From positions 45,392,490 to 45,456,489 of the forward strand of contig NC_090709.1 of assembly GCF_040954835.1 (NCBI RefSeq): a DNA stretch of 64,000 nt, in the 5' to 3' direction. The notes beneath the pieces were generated by a model. The model was not told the DNA's origin, searched no databases, and saw nothing but the letters and a program-made list of their open reading frames with translations. The stretch comes from Lepisosteus oculatus (taxonomy: Eukaryota > Chordata > Actinopteri > Semionotiformes > Lepisosteidae). The position numbers and the translations under genes are program-made. Positions 10,520-22,030 of the stretch are shown one piece after another; the stretch's first letter is position 1, and each line of letters begins with the position of its first letter.

Positions 10520-12190
10520 TTAAAAGACACTGTTCGTAATAAAAACTGGACATTGTTTATCCAGTTCAAGAGATTTATACAAAAGAAACATTTTACCTTT
10601 AATTCCTCCGAAAAAACATCCTTCGTGAAAATTCAAGAACGTCTCTTATGCACAAGATCCGATCGCCCGAAAAAAAGGAAAAAAAATGAAGACATTTGAC
10701 TGTCAATGTCCAGAAACAGAAACAATATATGAAGTATCTTAAATGTTCAATACAAAACGGTTTCTGCTACTATTTAGGCATATAATTAGATCCCACAACC
10801 GAAACTAAAAGTAATTTGAAAACGAGTTTGACGAAAGGTTTTTTCTCTTGTCTTCTGAGGCAGGTAACAGAAAGACGTTCTGTTATGTAGTTAGACGACA
10901 TACAGTATGTCCATCTCCTTCACAACTCGACCACTGTCGAGCTCAACCTGGGGGTTTGATTTCGTACAAAAAATGGTGGCTAACAGACCTTCTCTTCCTG
11001 AAATCCCTGAAAAACCCTTCAGCGGATGTTATGTCCATGTTACGCAGTACAATATTCTCGAAGCTTCCCTGCCCCCCTCAATGCAAGGTGTTTATCTTTG
11101 CCGGACACCGGTTGGAAGAAGCTTATTTTTGCCAGAGGACAACATTTCTACCACTGAAAAACTCTTGTGTGAGGGGTGTGGCTGGGGTCAAGCAGCCTCA
11201 AACCCGCTCTGTGTTGTGGGCTCCCCACCCAGCACTACGGATTTACCATAATGACGATGCTCTCACCGCAGTACAATGACTGGACAGTCTGATTTTTCAG
11301 CTTTAAGAAGGAGGGAAAACCTCAAGCACACAGTCAGGGGCCGCTCTGGAGCACAAATCGTCTCTTTGTAGGCAATGTGTTGGCGTTGGCCCAGCTGAGG
11401 AATAATTTAACATCGGCAGGGGAAATCCTTCCATTGTCACGTTTTGAGATCAGGATTTGCAATCAGAGTTTTAGATCCGAGATCACACTGGCTCGTGGTA
11501 GTGCTGCAGCATGGAAAGAGCACCAGAAGTCTCATTATATTCAGAAGCTTGATGAACAAATGATAAGCTCGTTGTCTTAGAAAACATGTGGTGCTAGTGT
11601 AGGGCTGTTGCCAGTTCTCACCAGACTGGAGTCTTTCCTGTATCTTGGATGTGAACGAGCATGAACTCGCTCGTCAGCTGAACTGTAGATCTTCTCAGTG
11701 CACAGTTTGCAGTGAATATGCTTATAGACCATGTGACACTCGCACAGGTCTGTGGATGTTTCATCAGACCACGTCTTTATGTAACTTTGCATAAAAACAA
11801 TTGTGCATTAATTAGTAGGTATATTTTATTAGTAGGTGGATAAGTGATAAAAGCTCAAAATCATATTCTCAGTCGTTAAAATGCATCGTTTAGCAGAAGA
11901 GTTGTACATGATAACAAGACGTTATTATTCGCTTAAGGCCGTCTTGATGCATTACACACAAACGCCCACTAGAGGGAAGTGTTTAACATAGAACAATCAT
12001 TAACTTCTCTATTAACAACCACTGTACGTCCTAAAATGTGTAAATTGATCGGTTTAAGCAATTGTCCAGATGGAAAGATAAACCGTTCACAAACTTTACT
12101 AGTTTAAACAGTTAAGACAGGAGCAGTACGTAGAGAATTGCTAAAGTATTACCCATTTACATAAGGAGCGACAAAACCATCCCAAATAAT
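10520..12190. other. Intergenic, no gene recognised
   Basis: Only short, unconvincing open frames are present. The stretch 10950-11580 has moderately long frames on the plus strand, but I recognise no domain and find no second copy in the window. Confidence 0.6.
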
Positions 12191-12199
12191 TCTAGACCA

Positions 12200-12810
12200 T
12201 TGTGTTTGTCTTCTATTTATTTCAGTCTGAAGGGAGTGTCCTACACTGACAGGCTGGAGGAACTGAGTCTCTTTAGTCTGAAGGGAGTGTCCCACACTGA
12301 CAGGCTGGAGGAACTGAGTCTCTTTAGTCTGAAGGAAGTGTCCCACACTGAAAGGCCGGAGGAACTGAGTCTTCAGTCTGAAGAGAGTGTCCCACACTGA
12401 CAGGCCGGAGGAACTGAGTCTCTTCAGTCTGAAGAGAGTGTCCCACACTGACAGGCCAGAGGAACTGAGTCTCTTCAGTCTTAAGGGATGTCCCACACTG
12501 ACAGGCTGAGGGAACTGAGTCTTTAGTCCTGAACAGAGAAGACTATTAGGTGACCTGATAAGTTTCAAAGGCATTAATGACAAAGTCAACCCAGAGGAAA
12601 TAGGTGGAACAGAAGCGCATTTAAAACAGAGAACGTGAGGTACTTCTGTACACAGAGGGTGGTGGGGGTGGGGAACAAGCTGCCCAGCCCTGTGGTTGAA
12701 GCCGATACCCTGGCTTCTCTCCAGACACAGCTGGGTGAGCTCCTGGGATCAATTAACGACCAGATGGCCCGAATGACCTCCTCTCATTTATAAACTTTCT
12801 TATGTTATTG
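12200..12810 (+). mobile_element. CR1/L2-like LINE 3' fragment with internal 53-bp tandem repeat
   Basis: Read on the plus strand, 12570-12800 encodes the family's C-terminal end (CTQRVVGVGNKLPSPVVEAD, then LASLQTQLGELLGSIN). It ends in AATGACCTCCTCTCATTTAT, typical of this LINE 3' end. Just upstream, 12215-12540 holds six copies of a ~53-bp unit encoding SHTDRLEELSLFSLK. This corresponds to the LINE segment that normally precedes RRLRGDLI, so the minisatellite grew inside the element. Confidence 0.75.
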
Positions 12811-12994
12811 TGTATAATTACTGCTTCATATACCGGTAAACAGTCTGTATGGACTCCTCATAATTGCGATCTACACAGAAAACGCCCTTCTCTATGTCAA
12901 GATCACGACGACAGTGACACCTTCGTCAGTGTACTGTAGGTCGACTATCAGAGGAACTGCAATAGTTAATTCGTTGTTAGACGTGTAATAGTTG

Positions 12995-13060
12995 GGCCTC
13001 CGACCAATGAGAATCCGGGTAAAGTACAAAATAGGCTGAGAACTAGCAGGTCTTCTTTAC
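12995..13060 (+). promoter_or_regulatory. Putative beta3 promoter
   Basis: GACCAATGAGAATCCGGGTA places a CCAAT box about 80 bases before the beta3 ATG, followed by GTACAAAATAGG. Beta4 has a matching CCCAATGAGAGC at about 37408, roughly 70 bases before its ATG. Confidence 0.4.
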
Positions 13061-14429
13061 AACAGCAGCGCAGAGGATGACATGGACGCAGCGCGCACCC
13101 TGCCCCTCTTCCTCTGTGAGTGACATGCTGGTGTTACCGGCTGAATCGCCAATATGTGGGAATTCTTTGACTTCGATAAAAACTAAACGCTCGGCGGACT
13201 TCGTACTGATCATGCTTATTGATAAATACAATTATTTAGAACTGGGGCACTTCTCAGTTAAGCGCGTTCTCCGAATATCAGATCGATTGCTGATATATTT
13301 ATATCAATTACGCAAGTTAATAACATACTGTAGGTCCAATAGCCTCAGTTTGCAGTATGTAGTGTCTTTTTACATGATAGTTTTTAGTTTGATTGATGCC
13401 GCCTGTGCCTGTTGCTCACGATGATCTTTATTATTTTTGAAAACTTGAGGTTGAAATCAATCATTTCTGTCTCTTCTTCTGTGGGGTTTTTCCGAATGAA
13501 CGGTGTTGCACCCGCCAGCAGAAAGCGATTGAAATGAGCGACATTAGCGCGTCTTCCTTACGAAGTGGTCTCGCCAGTGTGATTACAGTTTTATTATCTG
13601 TGTCTTGCAGAAGACAACAGATTTAAAAAAACATAGAAGGGCAAAGGCTGGTTGTAGCCGATCAAGGCCAATTCGTTCCGAGATTCTGAAAGGACTGACG
13701 CGAGTTTCCTGTCTCAGATGTCTGCATGACGCGGGGCTCGGGGCCGAACCGGCCGCGCTCGTGGAGCTGCGGGTCCGAGCCGGAGACACGGTCACCCTGC
13801 CCTGTGGCATCAGCCACCGGACCGAGACGCTGTGGATGATACAGCGGCCCCTGGAGGTGCCGCTCATCGCCGCCGTCGCCCAGATCAGCGGCTCCCAGAT
13901 CATCAAGGAGGTGGAAGAGGGGTACCGGTCTCGCCTCTCCCTCGTCCTCGAACCCTCGACCCTCTCCGTCAGCCTGACGCTCGCCAACCTGACGGAGTCC
14001 GACCGGGCGCTGTACTACTGCGCCGAGAGAGTCGGCGGGCGGCTGAGCTTCGGAAGTGGGACGGAGCTCGTCTTCCCCAGTGAGCCCCAGCCGCCGCCCG
14101 ACACCCCGATAACCCCTCACACACACTAACACGCGAGCAGTTCCAGTCTGTGCACCCGCTCCCCTACACAGCACAGACACTCTGGGGTCCCACTCCTTCA
14201 CTGTTCAACACTGCAGTCTTGTTCGGTACCGGTTCCGGTGTTGCCATGTTTGTACACGACCCTGCCTCCCCGTGTCTCTCGGTGCCTCATCGTTTCCCTA
14301 TATAATTAACTGCGGACACAGGTAAAAATTTGCCAAATGTTTCTGTTCCAAGCAATACGATCGTTTGCATTTCCTTTTTGAGAAACTCATTTCCTATATC
14401 ACAGAAAATGAACATTGTCTGAGCTGTTA

Positions 14430-14643
14430 CTTCAGAAAGCCTGTCCAGCAGCAGTGAAGATGTTGTGAATTAGCCTCTCACCTGCTCTTTGTCTTGTAGA
14501 AAACTCCTCCTTGGAAGAACCTGACCAGACAGTGGTCTGTCCCAGTAAGTGATTCTTCACGTCTGAGCTGTTACTTCAGAAAGGCTCTCCAGCGGCAGTG
14601 AAGATGTTGTGAATTAGCCTCTCACCTGCTCTGTGTCCTTTAG
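14430..14643 (+). repeat. Tandem duplication of stalk exon in beta3
   Basis: A ~145-bp unit containing GCAGTGAAGATGTTGTGAAT, CCTCTCACCTGCTCT and the AAAACTCCTCCTTGGA exon start is repeated in tandem. It creates an extra 45-base, phase-1 exon at 14500-14544. Beta4 has only one copy. Confidence 0.8.
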
Positions 14644-15864
14644 AAAACTCCTCCTTGGAGGAACCTGACCGGACAGTGGTCAGTCCCTGTCCCTGCCTGA
14701 CATGCTGGACTCTTCTGCCCTCTGTGAGTGTGGTCTGTGCCATCGTGTCCTCTGTCTGCGTTTTCTCCTGCGTTTCCCTTAGAAGAGGTAGGACTGTCCA
14801 CACAGCTGTGTTTTATTATGAAAAGTGAAATACAATTTGCACAAAAGCCGCTGTTAGTTAGGAAAACATCAACAGACACTTAAATGCGTGAAAGGCAGAT
14901 GGAAATACTCCAAATCTTTCATTGTGTTATTGTTTCAAAAATGTTTTAACTATTATAGTGTATAATTCTACTAGACTAGCTTGTCTTGTGTGGCTGTGAA
15001 ATTAACTGGAAGATAGAACTTTTGTTTTTCAGTGTCTCAAGTGTATCGGTTTAATTTTAAGTTTCACGCGTTAAACTGGAATGTTTTGCTTCTGATGCTA
15101 AAATCTAAATAAACTAAATGAAAACCTGATGTGAATTATCTATGTCTGTTTGCATTGACCTTTATAGCCAGTCCTAGTAGCTTTTTCAGTCCAGAGAAAC
15201 TTTCTCAGTATTCCAGTTTGTCCCAATCCCAAGAAACACTTATTGTGGAAAAAGTAGAAAACGTCAGAATTAAATATTTAAGATCAACTCCAAGGGGTTT
15301 TTAATTTGATCTGCTTGTGTCTTTTAAAAAGACAGGTGAGGAAGATTTAAATTTCTCCGTCACACTTATTTATTTTCAATCGACGCTGAAAAGTCATTTT
15401 TAAAAGCAATGTTTGCCTACTGCATCAAACTACTGAAAGTGCTGTATATTGTCTTTATATACTCAGATCCAGAGAGTTACATATTCTTCACCCTGATCTG
15501 ACAGATGAACAAAACCATCTTTTACAGTGATGCTAGGAAGTGGAAAATATTTTGGGGTCACAGTGGAGTATAACTGTGTTTCCTCTTTGAAACCAGGCAG
15601 TAGAATCTCTGTGAGTCGCCCCCAGACTGGAGGACACAGCAAGAGACAGGACAGTCAGGTACCGATCCGATTTTTATTTCAGACAGGACACTGTGTCTCA
15701 CATCCATCTAATAATAGTGATGATGGTGTTTGTGACGATGATTAGGGCAGAGAGTGGTTTATTTTTTGTGGGCTGTTAAGAGTATTTTTTTATGTTGACA
15801 CTGATAAAAGATTAACAATCTTATCAGAGTGTGTCAGGAGGGTCACAGATGAAATTAGCAGAGT

Positions 15865-15896
15865 GTGTGTGTGTGTGTATGTGTGTGTGTGTGCAT
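15865..15896. repeat. GT microsatellite in beta3 last intron
   Basis: A (GT)n run interrupted by TATG just upstream of the tail exon acceptor. A matching run lies in beta4 at 40625-40662. Confidence 0.85.
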
Positions 15897-16474
15897 GTTC
15901 AGGCTCGTCCTCACCTCACTGTCTATGTGTTTGCAGGAGGAGGAGGCAGGACTGCAGTACGCTACTATAGAGATCAGCAGACAAAACACGAAGCACAAGA
16001 AGAGAGGTGGCTACAACACACAGCCCACGACATATGCTGAGATCAAGCATGGGTGACGTGTGTGACAGTAAAGTACAGAAGTACACTCACAGAGCGCTTA
16101 GCTGAGCTGAAAAACATAATCAGGTTGAGTACTGGGAATCAAAACTGATAAATGCATAACAACCCATAAAAAAGTATTTTATCAAGACTACTGGTCAAGA
16201 ACTAGTTGAAGTACATTTTTCTCTTTTATCTTAATTTCCTTTATCTCCAGTTCTTTTGTTCAGCTGATTTAATGAGTAGGGACCATCCAGACAACTTCCT
16301 CTAAAATGAAATCTAGTCAAATTTGTTTGCTGAAAACTGGAAGGAGTGATCCAGCAATTTCTAAGAACATATTTCTCTGTAAGAATTACTTATGAGCTGA
16401 AGTATCTATGGATTTCACATCAGGATACTTCTGCTTGGCAGCTACCTTGTAAAGTCCTTTGAATCTACATAGAT

Positions 16475-16480
16475 AATAAA
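16475..16480 (+). terminator. Possible beta3 poly(A) signal
   Basis: AATAAA about 420 bases after the stop codon, conserved in beta4 at 41242-41247. Confidence 0.4.
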
Positions 16481-17038
16481 GAGATAATGCAAGATACATG
16501 TAAAAGCTGCTCATCTATCCATCTGGTCGGTTGATAAGTGACAATTACCAGAGTTCCCTGCTACTGAACAGGTTTGCATATAGAGGTGTCATGAAAAAAA
16601 GACTTACACCACACAGAAGACAAAAGCTGGTACAAGTGTTTCATAGGCAGTCAACAAAAGAACCAAACAGCATTTGTTCTTTGTGTCTGATGCTCGTGTT
16701 CATCACTGCTAACGAGCCCTGAACTGTGAGCAGATCAAGGGCTCTGTGCAGCCTGTGTGCAACCCGACCGCAGGCTGAGCTCGGCTCCGGACCAGAGCTT
16801 CAGAGCGGTGTTCAGCACGACGACCGCAGATGTTTCCATGAGCTCAACTGCTCTCTATACAGTATTTACTCTCTCAGGCCTGTGATAGTCACACTGGGCT
16901 CGGGAGGACAGGGGGCCGGGGGGGAAGGTGGAGAACTTGACAACAGGTTCGCACTGACAGTTTCCTGTCTTGTTTCTGTTGCTGTGTCTCTGCTGGGCTG
17001 TGTGCTGGTTTACTCTTCAGCCTCCCTGAAATGAATCA

Positions 17039-17192
17039 TTGCTGTTTGATCTGTTCTGTGATGTGCTTGAGTCTGAGTTGTGGTGCTCTAGCAGTGTTGT
17101 CCTGAGGCTGGTTGTGTGTAGTGTATTGTGCTGTGTTGTGGTTGAGTCTGAGTTGTGGTGCTCTAGCAGTGCTGTCCTGAGGCTGGTTGTGT
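17039..17192 (-). repeat. Inverted copy of LINE-derived 75-bp repeats
   Basis: Two units of the 75-bp repeat seen at 17600-17970, but in reverse orientation, including the terminal ITEQIKQQ codons. With the forward array it forms a large imperfect inverted repeat. Beta4's flank lacks this piece. Confidence 0.75.
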
Positions 17193-17479
17193 GTCACTGG
17201 AGACACTGGATCATCATCGTCAGAAAAGCCCCCCCCCAAAAAAAAACATGTGAGGATGAGATAGACAAGTGTGTAAAAATTGATACCACACAGGCCTCTG
17301 TATCTGTTTCCAAGACCCTCAGACTGTTTCTCAGATATCGGACACTTTTGATTCTGTGCAGGAGAGCTGCACCTGTTAGACAAGTGGTGCCTTCCTGGAC
17401 AGAGGACACAAGACAGGTCACAAATGAGAGGCAGCTATAGGGCACACACAGAAGAGAGTATTAAAGTATTGGCTACACC

Positions 17480-18018
17480 TACAAAACAGCGACCAACTCC
17501 TATCACCACAAAGCCCTGCTGAGCCAAGAGCTGAGCCCAAAACAGAGCCCCCTGAGCCAGCTGGTCCTGAGGCTCACTGACCTGAGCCACACCGACACTA
17601 ACCAGCTTCAGGACAGCACTGCTAGAGCACCACAACTCAGAGTCAACCACATCACAGCACAATACACAACACACAACCAGCCTCAGGACAACACTGCTAG
17701 AGCACCACAACTCAGACTCAACCACATCACAGCACAATACACAACACACAACCAGCCTCAGGACAGCACTGCTAGAGCACCAGAACTCAGACTCAACCAC
17801 ATCACAGCACAATACACAACACACAACCAGCCTCAGGACAGCACTGCTAGAGCACCACAACTCAGACTCAACCACAACACAGCACAATACACAACACACA
17901 ACCAGCTTCAGGACAACACTGCTAGAGCACCACAACTCAGACTCAAGCACATCACAGAACAGATCAAACAGCAATATCTCACACACTGGGACACACACAC
18001 ACACAAATAACATCAACT
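17480..18018 (+). mobile_element. LINE ORF2 C-terminal fragment with 75-bp tandem repeats
   Basis: The plus strand encodes HHKALLSQELSPKQSPLSQL, then LVLRLTDLSHTDTNQLQD, which I recognise as the C-terminal region of a fish LINE reverse transcriptase family. The segment encoding NQPQDSTARAPQLRLNHIT is tandemly amplified about five times. The homologous insertion lies downstream of beta4 at 42030-42413 and continues to a full 3' end there, so insertion predates the beta duplication. This copy stops at 18018. Confidence 0.75.
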
Positions 18019-18880
18019 GATTTCCCTTGTCTCCTCTGGCTCATGTTTCTCTATTCATTCTACCAGAGATTCAGTTTCTTCAGCCCGTCAGTGTGTTTTC
18101 TGGAGCTTAAGGGAAGCATCTGGTTGTTCTTGCCTGGGCTGATGCCAGAGCAGCGATATCTTTTCTACGCAGAATGATATGCATTAGATGTATGGATAAA
18201 AAGGGGAGATGAAAAATATAGATCTGTGCAACATTTTCTTTATAACGGGGGGACCATAACTGCACGTAGTATTTCACTGTGTAAAGAAACGACTCCTAGG
18301 CCCCAGTTTTAAAGATTCTTCTCCAGAATGACCCTTGTGAGGTGGAGAGGAGCTGCAGAATTATTTGGATCACCTTTGCCGATACCCATTTAGTATAGTA
18401 TACCTAAATATAAGAATAAATCTTTTCAGTAAACATCTACGTTGTTCACCTGCCTGTTAGGACTAACACCACACACACACACAGCGGTTCATCCGGACCG
18501 GGTCGGCCTGACGAGATTCAGGCCCAGAGCCGGTGGTCACTGCCTCCCCCTGCTGGCCGGACGTGGTAGCGCCGCTTCACCGCACTGAAGAAACCGAGAA
18601 CGGAAGGAGAATTTCCAAGCTGTCTGGAGCGCCTGAACTCAGAAGCGTCGTGCAGCCTCTCTGCGTGCGAACAAGAGCTCACGAGATTCACCTCCTTTCA
18701 GCGTGCGGGGGGCCCCGACTGATGAATCAACCAGTTGGCCAGCGGCCACATCACCCTGCAGCTCCCCACTGGCAGCCCCACTGGAGCCCAGCAGGGGGAG
18801 CCTGGCCAGTACCTGGAGGGGAGACTCCTGGGAGAGCCGAGGCTGCTGCTGGGAGAGGTGTTAGTGGGGCCAGCAGGGGG
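18019..18880. other. Intergenic, no gene recognised
   Basis: Unique-looking sequence with a short CA run near 18472-18482 and no convincing coding exon. The break at 18018 marks where similarity to the beta4 flank ends. Confidence 0.5.
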
Positions 18881-18895
18881 CGCTCTCACCCTGCG

Positions 18896-19425
18896 GTCTG
18901 TGTGGGTCCTGATGCCCCAGTATAGTGACGGGGGACACTGGACTGTAAACAGGCGCTGTCCTTCGGATGAGACGTCAAACCGAGGTCCTGATTCTCTGTG
19001 CACATTAACAATCCCGGGGTGTCTCTGGAGAAGAGTAGGGGTGTTACCCCAGTGCCCTGGCCTAATACCCCCCCTGGTCTTTACCCATCATGGCCTCCTA
19101 ATCACCCCCCTCTCTGAACTGGCTCCATCCCAGTGGATCTCCATCCACTGGATCCCAGCTCCATCATCCAGGTGGGGCTGCACACTGGTGGTGGAGGGGA
19201 TCCCCATTACCTGTATTAGTGTAAGACATTATCATTATTATCCCTCTGCTCTCCTCCCCACTGAGAGCTGCTGTGTGGGGGGAGAGGAGTGGAGCATCAT
19301 CCAGGTGGGGTACACACTGGGGGGGTGGGGGGTGGAGGGGAACCCCATTACTGTAAAGCGCTTTGAGTGGAGTGTCCAGAAAAGCGCTCTAGAAGTGTAA
19401 GACATTATCATTATTGTATATCGCC
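18896..19425 (+). mobile_element. Fish-type SINE-like element
   Basis: Contains segments typical of a widespread fish short interspersed repeat: CTTCGGATGAGACGTCAAAC, CATCATGGCCTCCTAATCAC, CATCATCCAGGTGGGGCTGC and the tail TAAAGCGCTTTGAGTGGAGT. It ends in an ATTATCATTATT tract. A second partial copy of the CATCATCCAGGTGGGG to ATTATC section near 19195-19250 and 19290-19410 suggests internal duplication. Non-coding. Confidence 0.65.
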
Positions 19426-19429
19426 GTCG

Positions 19430-20530
19430 CTAGTCTCCTCCTACGACATAGTGATATTAAAAACAGAACAACAGCGCCACCTGCTGGATTCCTAGTGTAC
19501 TGCTACACCCGAACCGCCGAATAGGTCTTCCCTGTGGTTCTTGAATCCAAGTCAGAGCACAGGCGTCGCACATGAGCTACTGGTCCCCTGCAGCGTGACC
19601 CGTCCTGAAGCCTCTTCTGCAGTTTTCATTCCACACCTCAATATGAGGGCTCTGTCTTTTTTTTTTTAAAGGAACACATCTCACAACCAGAGGAATAAAG
19701 GGTCCTTCCATTTTTTTTCTTCAATTACAGGAAAGCGGAGAAGAGCTGAAATATTCGGAAATCCAGCTCCCATCTGGATCACGGAACGGCCACTTTCTGT
19801 TGCTTTGTGACACCTGACGGACACCCCAGTTTCCCAGTGATGATCCCCAGAACCCGCTCCGCCCAGGAGGCGAGCTGAAGCGAGTTCAGCTCAGCAGACA
19901 AGAACAGCAGACTCAGAGGACGATCTAACAATTCACGTTTTATTGTGTTTCTTTAGTGCAAGTGTAGCGCTACAGCTCAGAAAATGACTCTTGACAAGTG
20001 TAAATGTATCTTTGTATCCTGCAGCGATTCCTCCAAAGAGAAATGTTGGCCATTTTCAGAGTCTTTATAGCTTAACGGCGGGAACTGTTTTTCCTTATTC
20101 TCACCGTGGGATTAAAATGTACTTGTTCCTTTAGAAACGAAACATTCCAGTATCTATTATAAGAAAATCCAAAGACTGCAAAAAGAATCAACAACAAGAG
20201 AAACTACGACTCAACGCAAAGTGATATCGTACAAAAATGCTTACAGTCAGCAAGTAAATGAGGTAGGAGAAACAATTTTTGGCACAAGAATCTTAAATGC
20301 TAGACCATAAAATAATTATTCCTTAGAATGTCCGGACTGTTAAAAGACAAAACAAAAAGGACACTGATTATACATTCACACATAAAAACCGTTTAAGTGC
20401 ATAACTGAAAAACTGAATGCCAACAGGAAATTTCTTAAAGTAACACGTTCCTTTCTGTGCTAATTCTGAGACACAGGCAGTGTCCATCAGTACTGTCCAA
20501 CCCTACCTCAAACAAAACCGTCTCATTCAA
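19430..20530. other. Intergenic, no gene recognised
   Basis: I see no coding exon. A minus-strand AATAAA at about 19937-19943 could end a transcript from the CpG-rich stretch at 21.2-21.4 kb, but no open frame supports a protein. Confidence 0.45.
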
Positions 20531-20765
20531 TTCCAAAGGGGAGTTAAAATGAATTTGCCCCCCTCCCACTTCCTCCGGAAGTGTCACTCCAGGGAAGCGT
20601 CGTTAATACTGAGAAGAGGAGGAACGTCTTTACACAGAGGGTGGTGGGAGTGTGGAACAAGCTACCAGCTTCTCTCCAGAGCTGGAGAAGACCCTCAGAT
20701 CAATGCACTACCCTCTACCAAATAAGTCAGAATTATTTGGACTAAATGGCTCCTCGTTTGTAAGT
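20530..20765 (+). mobile_element. CR1/L2-like LINE 3' end, single copy
   Basis: ACACAGAGGGTGGTGGGAGT, GTGGAACAAGCTACCAGCTT and the closing GGACTAAATGGCTCCTCGTT match the LINE 3' end that seeds the 120-bp repeats. It is truncated at the 5' side. Confidence 0.6.
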
Positions 20766-21229
20766 AGAGATGAACAAAATCGCAAACATTAAAATCATGA
20801 CATGACTGTTTCGTGGAAGAACAGACCTACTGTTCAATGAAGACATTAATAAATAATTAAAAGGTAACTGCTGTAGCTATCTATAACTGTTCTTAAATAC
20901 CTTCACACTTCATTTCAAAGACATGCTATTTTAAACATTTACCAAATGTTCCATTAAATAAATACGGATATGACTTCTTGTTAAACATCTCAGGTGCTGA
21001 CAAAAACAAACTAAAAAAACTTCACCGCGGTACCGGAGAGAAAATCGCTTTACCTTTTCTTTAATGGGGGTCCCGTTCAACCGCTGCGCAAGACGGGGAA
21101 GCAAGCTCAAGATTTTTTTTAATGAAAAAAAAACACTACAATTAACTAAAACCTCCCCCACTTCTTGGACGGAAAACGTGTGAAGTGATATCAAGATATC
21201 AAGCTGCGCCGCTTGTCAACACTGAGTCT

Positions 21230-21370
21230 GCAGACGTCCTCTTCCGGAACAGGCAACTGACCAATGAGCTTCGAGTAGCTGGTCAGGTGATGCAGGGAGC
21301 CCCCCCCAGAGGATTCTGGGGAATGTAGTCCGACATTCTAGGGAATGTAGGTTGTGCTCTCGCGATGTCC
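21230..21370. promoter_or_regulatory. Promoter-like stretch with two ZNF143-type sites
   Basis: Two copies of the ZNF143/THAP11-type element (reverse of ACTACATTCCCCAGAAT) lie at about 21313-21330 and 21334-21350. Nearby are CTTCCGG (ETS core, 21241), CCAAT (21261) and a CTCTCGCGA half-site (21357). These mark TATA-less housekeeping promoters in vertebrates. I cannot identify the gene it would drive. Confidence 0.45.
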
Positions 21371-22030
21371 CTAGGATCTAATGTGAGAAACAAGACCACA
21401 CTGAGTCAATTGGGGGTGATCTGACCAAATACATTTTGCAGGCCACTGAGCAGAAACGTATTATGTTGGGGTTGTTATTCACATCGATCTCATGGTCACC
21501 ACCAGAACTCCTTGAGTGTAAACCAAAAGCAACTATTGCTGTCCCAATACATTTAAAGGGAAGGCACGGTATTTGTCGTTATACTTACACAGGTGCATAG
21601 TATAGTGAAAAGTGACAATAGACAGTAACACAATAACAAAAACAGTGTAATAACATAACAGTGTAATCCAAACTGTGCAAATACGCCAGCAGAGAAAAGT
21701 ATACAAACAGGACAGAAACAGTGCAAAAGTAATTCGGGAAACAGTGCAAAAAGAGTACAATGACTAATAAATAGCACAGTTTTAAGTACAGTTTCGGTTT
21801 GCGTTCAGTTGTCATGTATGTAGTGGTGTTGGATTAGGAAGAATTGAGGAGAGATCACAGTGTGATGGGAGGGAGTGGGGGACACACAAGTCATGACTGG
21901 GGTGAGTGGGGAGTGCGGGCGCTCTCTCGTCTGTGATCTCCTACCCTGTATGTGATCTCTTTGATGTGATCCCCTATATGCAAATTAGTTTAGTGACTTT
22001 TGTCAGGAATCGGGAATCTTTTCCAGTTAC
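21370..22030. other. Intergenic, no gene recognised
   Basis: AT-rich, with the loosely repeated AACAGTGCAAAA and AACAGTGTAATAACA motifs between 21590 and 21770. No exon with splice support was found. The alpha2 block begins near 22031. Confidence 0.5.

Larger units (their letters stand above)
13082..16056 (+). pseudogene. beta3: V(J)-type receptor with ITIM and ITSM, frame broken as read
   Basis: Exons are leader 13082-13115 (MDAARTLPLFL), V 13718-14079, stalk exons 14500-14544 and 14644-14787 (the second including the transmembrane segment), juxtamembrane 15597-15658 and tail 15937-16056. The V exon is 362 bases against 363 in its four relatives, because a G run after ATGACGCG has four Gs instead of five. 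This shifts the leader against the V domain. All downstream exons are intact and in phase with each other. The tail has LQYATI (ITIM) and TTYAEI (ITSM), which would recruit SH2 phosphatases or SAP-type adaptors in known families. The stalk exon is duplicated here. One base in a homopolymer could be a sequencing error, in which case this is a 255-residue functional gene. Confidence 0.72.

Noticed and set aside
10848-11580. Several 60-140 codon plus-strand frames
   Set aside because: No recognisable motif, no splice support and no second copy; treated as chance frames.
13718-14079. Rearranging V/J segments with recombination signals
   Set aside because: The J-like motif is in the same exon as the V region, with a normal GT donor directly after it. 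CACAGTG strings at IgSF exon ends are simply the codons of VTVGG.
20931-21194. Minus-strand 87-residue frame next to the ZNF143-type sites; also a weak snRNA-like string
   Set aside because: No known domain, and the snRNA resemblance is limited to about ten bases.
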